Assembly: GCA_965227745.1 (NCBI GenBank)
Contig: OZ245769.1
Coordinates: forward strand, 3,534,001 to 3,598,000
Length of the DNA stretch: 64,000 bases
Reading direction: 5' to 3'
Source: GAS368 sp965227745
GTDB lineage: Bacteria > Verrucomicrobiota > Verrucomicrobiia > Opitutales > Opitutaceae
Under the pieces are notes generated by a model that was given only the letters and a program-made list of their open reading frames with translations, was not told where the DNA came from and did no database searches. The position numbers and the translations under genes are program-made. This document shows, piece after piece, positions 36,064-44,724 of this stretch. Numbering within the stretch: the first letter of the stretch is position 1; each line of letters begins with the position of its first letter.

Positions 36064-36547
36064 GTGTGCGGCGGGCGGAAACGGACGGCTGCGAAAAAAG
36101 AAGCGTAGAGCGTGCCCCGTTCAGTCGGTGGGTGTCAATGCCCGCCACTGGCATCGCCCCGTGACTGCGGCATCCTGCCGCAGAGTCGGCCGACCCTCCC
36201 GCACCGGCCCAGCCGGTGCCGCTGATCTCTCTTCGCGCGGCCCATGCGAAACAATAAAGAGATCCAATCCCGCCGCACGACGCCCCACCACTACGCCATC
36301 CGAGGTGGACGGCGACCTCCGGGCGCCGTCGGGAGGGCGAATCTAAAAACCTCATCGGCAGCCCCACCTCCTGAAGCCAGCGCTCACATCCACCTTTCAA
36401 GCTCAGAGGGTAGGGCCCGACCTCCGGGCGGGCCGTCAGGATCCCCGCTCCCCGCCTCATCCACTTACACCCCCAACGACCGCGCCATTCACCTCCCACC
36501 ACCGCCCCACTTTCCTCCGCCTTTTCAGCCCCGCTCACCACCATCTC
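36064..36547. repeat. Gene-free region with several hairpin repeats
   Basis: No gene is supported here. Four short palindromic elements are visible: 36164-36185 (ACTGCGGCA / TGCCGCAGAGT), 36201-36219 (GCACCGGC / GCCGGTGC), 36308-36330 (GACGGCG / CGCCGTC) and 36414-36434 (GGCCCG / CGGGCC). The last two share the loop ACCTCCGGG, so they are copies of one family. The last is preceded by GTA, like a REP head. The left part must also hold the guaA promoter. Confidence 0.65.
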
Positions 36548-37489
36548 CTACCGCGCCACCGCCCCCGCACTCGACGCAAACACCTCCGCCGGCAAATCAC
36601 CGGGCGCCTTGCCACCACGCGCCACTCGGCCCTCAACCGCGACCGCGCCCGCCGCCACCCCAGGCTTAATCGCCGCATTCAACTCCATCTCGCGCTTCGT
36701 GTCACCGCCCGTCGCGAGAAAAAACCCATCGCCTCCGCCTGCGACGCTACTGCTCCCCGCATTGATATTATCCCGCGCCTCCCAATCCGCCCGCGACGCC
36801 GTAAACCGCGCCTGTGTGACCGCCTGCCACTCGCCCGCCGCCGGCTTTGTCCACGCATTAAAAAACCGCGCCCGCCGCTCCTCGTCCACGCTCTTGGTAT
36901 CGCGCCGAAAATCCTCCACGAACGAATACAGCCCGCGCAGCAACTTCCCCTCCGCCCGCGTGCGAAACGTCACGAGATGCCGCCACGCCTTCGCGCGCGG
37001 ATCGAAGACCCAGCCCGAGTACGCCGTCTTGTTGCCCTGCGCTTCCGCGCGCACACAAAAACGCACCGTCTCGCCGATCTCCCACGGAAAATCCGCCATA
37101 CACTGCCCGCCCGTGCCCTCACCGCCAAAGCGCTTGATGCGCACGCCCTCTCCCTCATGCAGCAACTCAACGCGCTCCTCCGCCTTCACCGCCTTCGGAT
37201 CATCGCCCTTCGTCGGGTCCCATACCGAAAAGATCACGACCTTCTTCCCATCGTTCACTTCTTGAATGCCGAAATAGCCACCCGTCCAACCACAGGCCAT
37301 AAAGTAGCTCCCCCGCGTCGACTTCTCCACCACCGCCTCAAGATAAAACGCCTCACACTCCCCCGCCTCCCACTTCAAATGCACCGACCGCGCGGCACGC
37401 GCCGGAACTCTGCCTCCGATACTCTCGGTCGCCGAAACAGTGACGTTCAAGGACAACGCTATCAGCAGGGAGCGAAAAAGAAAACGCAT
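36548..37489 (-). CDS. Secreted DUF3472-like protein
   Basis: This 313-residue protein starts with a signal peptide (MRFLFRSLLIALSLNVTVSA). The core, with YFMACGWTGGYFGIQEVNDG, VIFSVWDPTKGD, RIKRFGGEGTGGQCMADFPW and WRHLVTFRTRA, fits DUF3472, a family seen in secreted proteins of polysaccharide degraders. The role is unknown; glycan binding is plausible. It is on the same strand as the sulfatase upstream, with 77 bases between them. Confidence 0.72.
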   Translation of the reverse strand: MRFLFRSLLIALSLNVTVSATESIGGRVPARAARSVHLKWEAGECEAFYLEAVVEKSTRGSYFMACGWTGGYFGIQEVNDGKKVVIFSVWDPTKGDDPKAVKAEERVELLHEGEGVRIKRFGGEGTGGQCMADFPWEIGETVRFCVRAEAQGNKTAYSGWVFDPRAKAWRHLVTFRTRAEGKLLRGLYSFVEDFRRDTKSVDEERRARFFNAWTKPAAGEWQAVTQARFTASRADWEARDNINAGSSSVAGGGDGFFLATGGDTKREMELNAAIKPGVAAGAVAVEGRVARGGKAPGDLPAEVFASSAGAVAR

Positions 37490-37566
37490 GGGGTGAAGCG
37501 GGCTTTAATCGAAAAGTGCGAACGCCACCTCTTCTCTCACCACGCCCACGCCGACGCAATCCCACG

Positions 37567-39789
37567 TCAGGGCATATCCGGAAACGCCAAGGCACTCGGC
37601 TGCGTCGAGAACGCCGCGTCAGGAATGGCCTGCGCCGCGAAGTCCGGACCGGCCCACGTGAGCGCAAGGCTCGGCGTCACGCCCGCGGCGTGGCGCGTGG
37701 TGAGCCGGAAAGGGTGCAAACCGGCTCTTAATTTCACGGTGGCCTTGCGGGGAGTGCCGGAGACGTAACCAAAATCAGCGTCGATGATGGTCGCCTCATG
37801 CAAACGCAGCTCGCCGCCCGTGTCGGTCGATAAGGTAAACGTGTAGTCTCCGTCTGAGGGCACCGTGAGGAAACCCGTAAAGACGGACGCGAAGCCTTCC
37901 TTACTTTTCGCCGGGGCGACGACCACATCGAGATTCACAGAACGCCCACTGGCAGTCCTGATAATCGACTGTGTATTCGGGACCCAAGCATAAGAGCCAT
38001 TGAAACGCTGCCACGTAAGACCGCCGATAAGGAAGTTAGACGTCTTGGGACCGTGCTGTTCCAAAGCAGGGACGGGGGCGTCATCATACGGCCGCGGTGC
38101 CCCCGCATCAGGCCGCCGCGCCTGAATCGCCAGTTCCTTCAGGCGTTTTTGCAGCGCGGCCTGCGCCGGCTCACCCCCAAGATTCGTCGCCTCCTTCGGA
38201 TCATTCGCGACATTATAGATTTCAAAATCGTCCTCCGCGCTCTTCACATCGTAACGCACACCGACGAAGTCACCAATCCGTAGCGCCTGCATCTGCTGGC
38301 GAAGGCGGTTGCGGTGCCCCGCCTCGAAGCCCGGGAAGTTCGGCGTGCGCTGCGCCTGCTGGTATTCAAAATATAGATACTCGCGCTTCGCCTGCGCCCC
38401 CTTGCCCGTCAGCGCCGGGACAAGCGAAACGCCATCCGCCCGCGCGGGCGCCGCCAGGCCCGCCACCTCGGCAAACGTCGGCAGCCAATCCCAGTGCGCG
38501 CTCACCTCCGGCACGACGCGCCCCGCCGGAATGCGCGCGGGCCAGCGCGCGATCGTCGGCGTGCGCGTGCCGCCCTCCCAGAGATCGCGCTTGATGCCGT
38601 CATAGGGGCCGTAGCTGGAGAAAAACTCCGGCGTGATTTTCTCCGGCAGATAGCTCTCGATGGAAGGGCCGTTATCCGACGTGAAAACCACGAGCGTATT
38701 CTCATCGAGTTTCAGGTCGCGCAAGAGCTGAAAAATATCACCGACCGCATCGTCGATGCGGCGCACACTCGTCGCGTAACGGCGATAGACGTCCGGCCAG
38801 GGTTGGTCCGGCTTTTCACCATCGTAGGTCGCGCTCGCGTAGTCGGGGTGCATCCACGAATCAATCTCGCCCGACGCGGTGTTGATCATGTGCCCGGGCG
38901 TGCCCAGCCATTGCAGCCCGCCCTTGAGCCCGCCGCCCGCAGGATAGGCCTGCGTGGGGAGTTGCAGGATCGCGTGCGGCGTGTCGAAGGCGAGGTAGAG
39001 GAAAAACGGCTGACCCGGCTTCGCCTGCTTTTGGTCGACGATCCATTTTTTCGCGCGCGCGGTGAAGAGGTCAGCGGTGTAGGATTTATCGAGCTGCGCG
39101 GAAATTTCGGTACGATTGTCCCACACTTCTACGCCGGGCACACCCGCCGCAGTGTCGTCAGCCTCTTCGTTGGCGGCGGCGGCCGCCCCCTTTCCTTTTT
39201 TGCCGGTCGCGGCGGCTTGTCGGGCGCGCACGATCTTTTTGTACGGCGCTTCTTTCGGATAGTGCTCGTGGCCGTCGGCGTGGCGGATGTAGCCGAAGTA
39301 GAAATCAAAACCGCGATTCAGCGGGTGCGCCGGCCAGTTGGGCGGACCGCCGTTGGCGCGACCTTGGAGGCCCCACTTGCCGATCGCCGCGGTGGCGTAG
39401 CCGGCCTGGTGCAGCACGGTGGCGAGCGTGTGGTTATTCTCGATCGCCTTGTCGAATTGGTTGTCGCGCACATTCGCGTGCCCTTGGTGCACGCCGCCGA
39501 GGAGCGACGCCCGCGAGGGCGCGCAGACGGGCGCGGCGCAATAGTGATTCGTGAGCCGCGCACCCGTGGCCGCCATCTGGTCGAGATTCGGCGTGAGGTG
39601 CGTAGCCTTGTTGCCCGCCGCGCGGCGCTCGTTTTGGAAAAACGCCCCCACATCGCCCACGCCGAGATCATCGGCGAGGATGAAGATGATATTCGGCGGC
39701 GTCGCCGGCGCAGCGGCGAAGACCGCTCCTGGTAGCAAGCACAACAGGAAGCCGCGACAGCGACGCACTGCGGAGAAGATTATCGTCAT
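37567..39789 (-). CDS. Secreted sulfatase with C-terminal PA14-like domain
   Basis: This type I sulfatase probably removes sulfate from polysaccharides outside the cytoplasm. The ATG at 39789 gives a signal peptide (MTIIFSAVRRCRGFLLCLLP, then AVFAAAP). Metal ligands are in NIIFILADDLGVGD, and the maturation motif C-A-P-S-R (Cys89-Arg93) yields formylglycine. GKWGLQG and TSDNGPSIES also fit the family. The last 130 residues, with GFLTVPSDGDYTFTLSTDTG and LRAGLHPFRL, look like a PA14 carbohydrate-binding domain. The maturing enzyme (FGE or AtsB) is not in the window. A LamG gene is divergent from it. Confidence 0.9.
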   Translation of the reverse strand: MTIIFSAVRRCRGFLLCLLPGAVFAAAPATPPNIIFILADDLGVGDVGAFFQNERRAAGNKATHLTPNLDQMAATGARLTNHYCAAPVCAPSRASLLGGVHQGHANVRDNQFDKAIENNHTLATVLHQAGYATAAIGKWGLQGRANGGPPNWPAHPLNRGFDFYFGYIRHADGHEHYPKEAPYKKIVRARQAAATGKKGKGAAAAANEEADDTAAGVPGVEVWDNRTEISAQLDKSYTADLFTARAKKWIVDQKQAKPGQPFFLYLAFDTPHAILQLPTQAYPAGGGLKGGLQWLGTPGHMINTASGEIDSWMHPDYASATYDGEKPDQPWPDVYRRYATSVRRIDDAVGDIFQLLRDLKLDENTLVVFTSDNGPSIESYLPEKITPEFFSSYGPYDGIKRDLWEGGTRTPTIARWPARIPAGRVVPEVSAHWDWLPTFAEVAGLAAPARADGVSLVPALTGKGAQAKREYLYFEYQQAQRTPNFPGFEAGHRNRLRQQMQALRIGDFVGVRYDVKSAEDDFEIYNVANDPKEATNLGGEPAQAALQKRLKELAIQARRPDAGAPRPYDDAPVPALEQHGPKTSNFLIGGLTWQRFNGSYAWVPNTQSIIRTASGRSVNLDVVVAPAKSKEGFASVFTGFLTVPSDGDYTFTLSTDTGGELRLHEATIIDADFGYVSGTPRKATVKLRAGLHPFRLTTRHAAGVTPSLALTWAGPDFAAQAIPDAAFSTQPSALAFPDMP

Positions 39790-39975
39790 GGGCAGGGGCA
39801 GGGTTCGGATCGGAGGCAGAGGGGTGGCAGGGAGTAGGAGTGCGAATAGTTCCCGCCTTCGCGGCAAGGGCGAAGGCGGCCGTCGGCCTTCAAGTCGTCG
39901 CATGACGGAGGCGGCGCGGGCAAAATATTGCGCCCGTACTCCGCGGCGTCGAGACTGCCGTTCGCCCACCCCGTT

Positions 39976-40974
39976 ATGAAATCGCCGTCACCGCGCCTCG
40001 TTCCCTTTCGCCCCTTGCTCGCCAGCCTGCTCGCGCTCGCAGCGCTCGCCTCGGCCACATTTGCCGCGCCTGCGCCCACAGGCAATCGCACTGTCATCGA
40101 GAAAACGCCCGGCCTCGTCGCCTTCTGGACGTTTGGCGAGGAGGCGGGCACGCCGCGTATTTCCAGCGGCACGCGCACCTCGCATCCGCTCACCGAGATC
40201 GGTGGCCCGATCCCGCGCGTGGAGGGTGGCCCGTTTTCCGGCTACGCGGCCGACCTCGACGGCAAACACTACTTCTCGATCCCCTACGCGCAGACGGGCG
40301 ATCTCAACATCTCCGGCCCCGACGCGCAGGTGACGCTATTCGCCGTCGTGCGCATCGTGAATCTCAAGCAGAGCCGCACCATCGCCGGCATGTGGAGCGA
40401 GGGCAAAGGCGCCAACGACGACACCGGCACGCGCCAGTACGCGCTGCTCATGAACATGCCCACCTACGGCGGCCCCAACAAACTCGTGCCCCACATTTCC
40501 GCCGAGGGCGGCGTCACGCGTCGCGCCGATGGCAGCGCCTTTCCGTGGTGCGCCGACTACGCGGTCTCCGCCCACGAGGTGCCGACCGAGACGTGGTGCA
40601 CCGTCGCCTTCACCTACGACGGCAAGTACCTCCGCGCCTACCTCAACGGCGTGCTCGACGAATACAAACTCGACCCCATTCCGCACAAGCGCACCGATCG
40701 CTACTTCACCCACGAAGGCCCCGGCGGCAGCAATCGAGGCATGAATCCGTACTATCACGGTCGCGGCATTTTCAGTTACGACGCCGCGAAACACGCCACC
40801 ACGAAGCCCGGCGGCGGCAGCGACTTCACCGTCGGCGCCCGCTACGCCGTCGGCGCGATGTTAAAGGAAGCCACCATCGGCCGCTTCGGCGGCCTCGCCG
40901 TCTTCAACCGCGCACTCACCGACGCCGAGATGAAGCAACTCCACGAGGCGGCGAATATCTCCGCGCTCAAATAA
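39976..40974 (+). CDS. Secreted LamG / concanavalin A-like domain protein
   Basis: This 332-residue protein has a signal peptide (RLVPFRPLLASLLALAALAS, cleavage near FAAPAP) when started at the ATG at 39976. The rest is one LamG-like jelly roll: LVAFWTFGEEAG, YSIPYAQ-like strands, TVAFTYDGKYLRAYLNGVLDEY and GGLAVFNRALTDAEM. Such domains bind glycans or make adhesins. It is divergent from the sulfatase, and the shared 186-base region should hold both promoters. Confidence 0.8.
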   Translation: MKSPSPRLVPFRPLLASLLALAALASATFAAPAPTGNRTVIEKTPGLVAFWTFGEEAGTPRISSGTRTSHPLTEIGGPIPRVEGGPFSGYAADLDGKHYFSIPYAQTGDLNISGPDAQVTLFAVVRIVNLKQSRTIAGMWSEGKGANDDTGTRQYALLMNMPTYGGPNKLVPHISAEGGVTRRADGSAFPWCADYAVSAHEVPTETWCTVAFTYDGKYLRAYLNGVLDEYKLDPIPHKRTDRYFTHEGPGGSNRGMNPYYHGRGIFSYDAAKHATTKPGGGSDFTVGARYAVGAMLKEATIGRFGGLAVFNRALTDAEMKQLHEAANISALK

Positions 40975-40993
40975 CTTTCGCTGGAGTGTTCTG

Positions 40994-41044
40994 GTAGCCG
41001 CGAGCGCGTGGACGGAAGCGCCACTCGATCACGCTCGCGGCTAC
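40994..41044. repeat. REP pair, family C
   Basis: 40994-41011 (GTAGCCGCGAGCGCGTGG, shortened) and 41021-41044 (CCACTCGATCACGCTCGCGG then CTAC) are an inverted pair. They belong to the same family as the inner pair at 30202-30267. Confidence 0.8.
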
Positions 41045-41114
41045 GACTCTCAGCCATACGCATCCGCACGCCGCCCGCTTGACCCGCGAGCCCGCCCCGC
41101 CAGCCTCGGCCAAA

Positions 41115-42320
41115 ATGCAGAACGTCGTCATTGCGAAGCCCTACCGCTTTGTCGCGCCGCATCGCGGCCCAGGGTGGTGGCGTCTGTTTCGCTACCTCCT
41201 GCCGCGCATTTTGCGGAAGAGCCACGGGATCGTAAAGGTAGAGTGCCGCGGCGTGGACCGTCTGCGCGCCTCGTTCGCTGCCGGCCACGGCATCATGCTC
41301 GCGCCGAATCACTGCCGCCCGCCCGACCCCATGGTGCTCGGCGCGCTTTCGTACGAGGTAAACCGGCCGCTCTACATCATCGCGAGCTGGCACCTCTTCA
41401 TGCAGAACGCGCTTCAGAGTTTTCTGCTCCCGCGCCTTGGCGTCTTCAGCATTTATCGCGAGGGCTCGGATCGCGAGTCGCTTAAGACCGCGATGCAGCT
41501 CACCGCCGAGGCGCAGCGTCCGCTCGTGATTTTCCCCGAGGGAGTGATCTCGCGGCACAACGACAAGCTCAACAACCTCATGGAGGGCACGGCCCTCATG
41601 GCGCGCGGCGCGGCCAAGCAGCGCGCCACCGCGACGCCCCCTGGCAAGGTCGTCGTGCACCCGGTGGCGATTCGCTACTTCTTCGACGGCGACGTGCGCG
41701 CGGCGGTGGAGCCCGTGCTGCGCGACATCGAGCACCGCCTCTCGTGGCAATCCCACGCGCACCTGCCGCTCGAGGAGCGCATCGCTAAAATCGGCAGCGC
41801 CCTCCTCGCCCTGAAAGAGATGGAATACTTCGGCGCGGCCCAGCCCGGCGAACCGGAAGCGCGCCTGGAAAAACTCATCGACCGCATCCTCGTCCCGCTC
41901 GAAACCGAATGGGTCAAGGGCCGGCGCGAAAAGGAAATCGTCGCGCGCGTAAAGCTCCTGCGCACCGCCATCGTGCCCGAGATGGCCGCCGGCACCCTGC
42001 CCGAGGCGGAGGTGCAGCGCCGCTGGCGTCAGCTCGCCGACGTCTACCTCGCGCAACAGCTCTCGCTCTACCCGCCGGGCTATCTCGCCGCCAATCCCAC
42101 GCCGGAGCGGCTGCTGGAAACCGTCGAGCGTTTCGAGGAAGACCTCACTGACACCGCGCGCGTTCACACCCCGATCCGTGCCGTCGTCGAAGTCGGCGAG
42201 GCCATCGAGGTTTCGCCCGAGCGGACGCGCGGCACCGACGGCGATCCGCTGATGAATAGCATCCGCGAACAGTTGGAAAAAATGCTGGCCGCTTCGCTCG
42301 TCTCCGGGCGCCGCGCATGA
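41115..42320 (+). CDS. 1-acyl-glycerol-3-phosphate acyltransferase-like protein (PlsC domain)
   Basis: This 401-residue protein has the acyltransferase motifs NHCRPPDPMVLG (NHx4D), GVFSIYREGSDRESLK and FPEGVISRHND, so it likely moves an acyl chain onto a lysophospholipid or similar alcohol. The C-terminal 180 residues are helical, with no known domain that I recognise, so the protein is longer than classical PlsC (about 245). I chose the ATG at 41115; a TTG at 41079 is an alternative. It overlaps the next gene by four bases (ATGA). Confidence 0.82.
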   Translation: MQNVVIAKPYRFVAPHRGPGWWRLFRYLLPRILRKSHGIVKVECRGVDRLRASFAAGHGIMLAPNHCRPPDPMVLGALSYEVNRPLYIIASWHLFMQNALQSFLLPRLGVFSIYREGSDRESLKTAMQLTAEAQRPLVIFPEGVISRHNDKLNNLMEGTALMARGAAKQRATATPPGKVVVHPVAIRYFFDGDVRAAVEPVLRDIEHRLSWQSHAHLPLEERIAKIGSALLALKEMEYFGAAQPGEPEARLEKLIDRILVPLETEWVKGRREKEIVARVKLLRTAIVPEMAAGTLPEAEVQRRWRQLADVYLAQQLSLYPPGYLAANPTPERLLETVERFEEDLTDTARVHTPIRAVVEVGEAIEVSPERTRGTDGDPLMNSIREQLEKMLAASLVSGRRA

Positions 42321-42970
42321 GCTCCATCACGCACATCGGTGTCCGCGTGGGCTTCGTCGCGCTAGCGCTCGTCGTGTGGTTTTGGTCGCAGCGCGTGATC
42401 AGCGCCAAGGCCCCGGCCAATAATGGCGTGGGCGACCGCATCCACGATTGGAGCGCTCCACTGCATCGCTGGCTGCTCGCGAATACGCGCGCGACCAATC
42501 TCACGCTCATCATCACCTCGCTCTTTGTCGATCTCTTCGGGCTCACGCTGCTGGCGAGCGCGGTCTTCGGCTCGAGCGTGCAGCCGTTTCTCGCGATCTT
42601 GATTGTCTTCGCGATGCGTCAGATCTGTCAGTTGATCTGCACGCTGCCCATTCCGCCCGGCGCGATTTGGCGCGACCCCGGGTTTCCCTCGCTCCTCGTG
42701 ACCTATGGCACGAGCAACGATTTCTTTTTCTCCGGCCACACCGCGATCTCGGTCTTGGGCGCGCTCTTTCTCTGGCAGGCCGGCCCGCCGTGGCTCGCGG
42801 CGCTCGGCATCGTCATCGCCGCGCTCGAGGCGATCACGGTCATCATTCTCCGCGCGCACTATACGATGGATGTCTTCGCCGCGCTCTTCGCCGCGTGGGG
42901 CGCAAATGTTTTGGCGTGTCACCTCGCACCGGCCGTGGACGTCTGGTTGGGACGGCTCACCCCGCTCTGA
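42317..42970 (+). CDS. PAP2-like membrane phosphatase / sphingomyelin-synthase-like protein
   Basis: This 217-residue protein has about five membrane segments. It carries two histidine motifs in the right order, NDFFFSGHTAISVLGALFL and ILRAHYTMDVFAALFAAW, which match the C2 and C3 motifs of the PAP2_C/sphingomyelin synthase-type family. A lipid phosphate phosphatase or phospholipid head-group transferase is likely. Its start overlaps the acyltransferase stop, suggesting that the two act on the same lipid. Confidence 0.8.
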   Translation: MSSITHIGVRVGFVALALVVWFWSQRVISAKAPANNGVGDRIHDWSAPLHRWLLANTRATNLTLIITSLFVDLFGLTLLASAVFGSSVQPFLAILIVFAMRQICQLICTLPIPPGAIWRDPGFPSLLVTYGTSNDFFFSGHTAISVLGALFLWQAGPPWLAALGIVIAALEAITVIILRAHYTMDVFAALFAAWGANVLACHLAPAVDVWLGRLTPL

Positions 42971-42977
42971 TCTCCCC

Positions 42978-43586
42978 ATGTCCCGCTTTCTTCGCCTTCT
43001 CCCGCTGGTCCTGTTGCTCGCTGGTTTGGTCGGCGCCAGCCGCGCCGCGGAGTCGCTCGACCCGGTCGCGTATGCGCAGCGGATCGTCGCGAATCACGGC
43101 GGCGCGGACAAACTCCTGCGCGTCTTTACCTTTTCCGAGACGTACCGGATCGCCGGACGCGAGAAGGGCGTTGCTCGCACCTCCACGCTTTCGCCCCCGA
43201 GTCTGTGGTACGTCGGTAAAACCGAGCGCGTGGCCGAGGAGGGCAAAGGGCTCATCTGCCACGATGTGTGGATGTGGACCCTCGCGCCGCTCGTGCACCC
43301 CAAGACCAAGCTCGAATCCCTGCCCGCGACCGAAGTCGAGGGGCGGGCCGTCGGCGGCTTGAAAGTCTCCGGTAGCATCGAGCCCGCGATGCTGGTCTAC
43401 TTCGACGCCACCACCGACGATCTCGTCAAGATCGAGTGGCGCGGCGAACAGTTCTTCTTCAGCCAGCCCCTCGCCGTGGATGGCACACGCGTTCCCTCGA
43501 AGTGCGTGCTCATCGGCAAATCCGGCAAAGAGCGCATGCGCACCGAAATCCACACCATCACACGCCTCGCCGCGCTGCCGCCATAA
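42978..43586 (+). CDS. Exported hypothetical protein
   Basis: This 202-residue protein starts with a signal peptide (MSRFLRLLPLVLLLAGLVGA, SRAAES). The mature part has several beta strands: FTFSETYRIAGREKG, AMLVYFDATTDDLVKIEW and VPSKCVLIGKSGKERM. It resembles the LolA/LolB-like proteins seen elsewhere in the window only in outline. It follows the lipid-gene pair after seven bases, so it is probably co-transcribed and may bind a lipid; that is inference. Confidence 0.6.
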   Translation: MSRFLRLLPLVLLLAGLVGASRAAESLDPVAYAQRIVANHGGADKLLRVFTFSETYRIAGREKGVARTSTLSPPSLWYVGKTERVAEEGKGLICHDVWMWTLAPLVHPKTKLESLPATEVEGRAVGGLKVSGSIEPAMLVYFDATTDDLVKIEWRGEQFFFSQPLAVDGTRVPSKCVLIGKSGKERMRTEIHTITRLAALPP

Positions 43587-43628
43587 TCACGCGCGCGGAT
43601 TTCTTTTCCCTCCCCACTACCCCACCCC

Positions 43629-44390
43629 ATGAAAACATTCCAGCGTACCCTCGCCCTCCTCCTGCTGATCGGCACCTGCTTCACGCTCAGTGCCTCCGCC
43701 GCCGATGCACGCAAGAAACTCGTGATGCTCATCGCCGAGCCGGAATACGACACCGCGAAGACATTGCCCGAATTTGCCGCTCAGTTTCTCGAAAAGGATT
43801 TCCGCGTGGTCTTCGCCACCGGCTCGACGGAGAAGGACCAAAATAGCTTCGAGCACATCAAGGATGTCGCCGACGCCGACGTGATTCTCATCAGCGTCCG
43901 CCGCCGCACGCCGCCCAAGGCGGAGATGGATCTCATCCGCGCGCATATCGCCGCGGGCAAACCCGTCGTCGGCATTCGCACCGCGGGGCACGCGTTTGTG
44001 CTGCGCAGCGGCCAGGCCCCGGAGGGCCTCGTCGACTGGCCGACGTGGGACGCCGATGTCTTCGGCGGCCACTACACCGGCCATCATGCGCATGGCCCCA
44101 TCGCGACACTCAAGGCCGATGTGCCCGACAGCCCGATTTTGAAAGGGGTGAAAATGCCCTTCACCTCCGACGCGTGGTTCTACAAGACGAGCCCGCTCAA
44201 CCCGACCGCCAAAGTGATCATCACCGGCGCCATCCCCGGCCAGCCCCCGGAGCCGGCAGCGTGGACTTTTATCCGCAAAGACGGCGGGCGCACCTTCTAC
44301 ACCTCGCTGGGCAACCCCGCCGATTTTAAGAATCCGTCCTTCCAGCAACTCCTGCGCAACGGGCTCCTGTGGGCCGCGAATGGGAAGTGA
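43629..44390 (+). CDS. Secreted ThuA-like protein
   Basis: This 253-residue protein has a signal peptide (MKTFQRTLALLLLIGTCFTL, then SAAD). The rest follows the ThuA-like fold, a glutaminase-related family: LVMLIAEPEYDTAKTLPEFA, DVILISVRRRTPP, GKPVVGIRTAGHAFVL, GGHYTGHHAHGPIATLKA and FYTSLGNPADFKNPSFQQLL. In verrucomicrobia and planctomycetes such genes often accompany sugar catabolism; a keto-sugar role is suggested for ThuA itself. It lies 42 bases after the previous gene, likely in the same operon. Confidence 0.85.
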   Translation: MKTFQRTLALLLLIGTCFTLSASAADARKKLVMLIAEPEYDTAKTLPEFAAQFLEKDFRVVFATGSTEKDQNSFEHIKDVADADVILISVRRRTPPKAEMDLIRAHIAAGKPVVGIRTAGHAFVLRSGQAPEGLVDWPTWDADVFGGHYTGHHAHGPIATLKADVPDSPILKGVKMPFTSDAWFYKTSPLNPTAKVIITGAIPGQPPEPAAWTFIRKDGGRTFYTSLGNPADFKNPSFQQLLRNGLLWAANGK

Positions 44391-44426
44391 TCTCAATTTT
44401 CCATCTCCGTTAGACTTTAGGAAGCT

Positions 44427-44608
44427 CGTCATCCTGGGCGCAGCGAAGAATCCACTGGGATTTACGCGCCACATTTCAACGGTCGTAGCCTTGGCTGGAT
44501 GGATCGCTGCGATGCTACCGAACAGTCCGGGGTAGGAGCCTGCTTGCAGGCGATGGGTTATCAGGTACGGGCGACATCATAGCCCATCGCCTGCAAGCAG
44601 GCTCCTAC
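44427..44608. repeat. Dispersed repeat and REP pair, family A, in a gene-free gap
   Basis: The gap 44391-44724 holds no supported gene. 44427-44461 carries the widespread phrase CGTCATCCTGGGCGCAGCGA. 44532-44556 and 44584-44608 are an inverted pair of the family A REP (GTAGGAGCCTGCTTGCAGGC), the same family as around the RAYT gene about 40 kb away. Confidence 0.8.
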
Positions 44609-44724
44609 CTTCAAGCCAGCGCCGTTAATCTTCCCTCCGCCCGACGCCTCTGCATTCCTAACCCGGGCGCTATTACGGGCGGCGCGCTTCCAGGGCAACA
44701 CTCGCGAAATCGACCTCGTCCGCC

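Noticed and set aside
34375..36108. 577-codon plus-strand frame across guaA
   Set aside because: It is antisense to guaA, whose glutaminase and PP-loop motifs are intact, and the frame itself has none.
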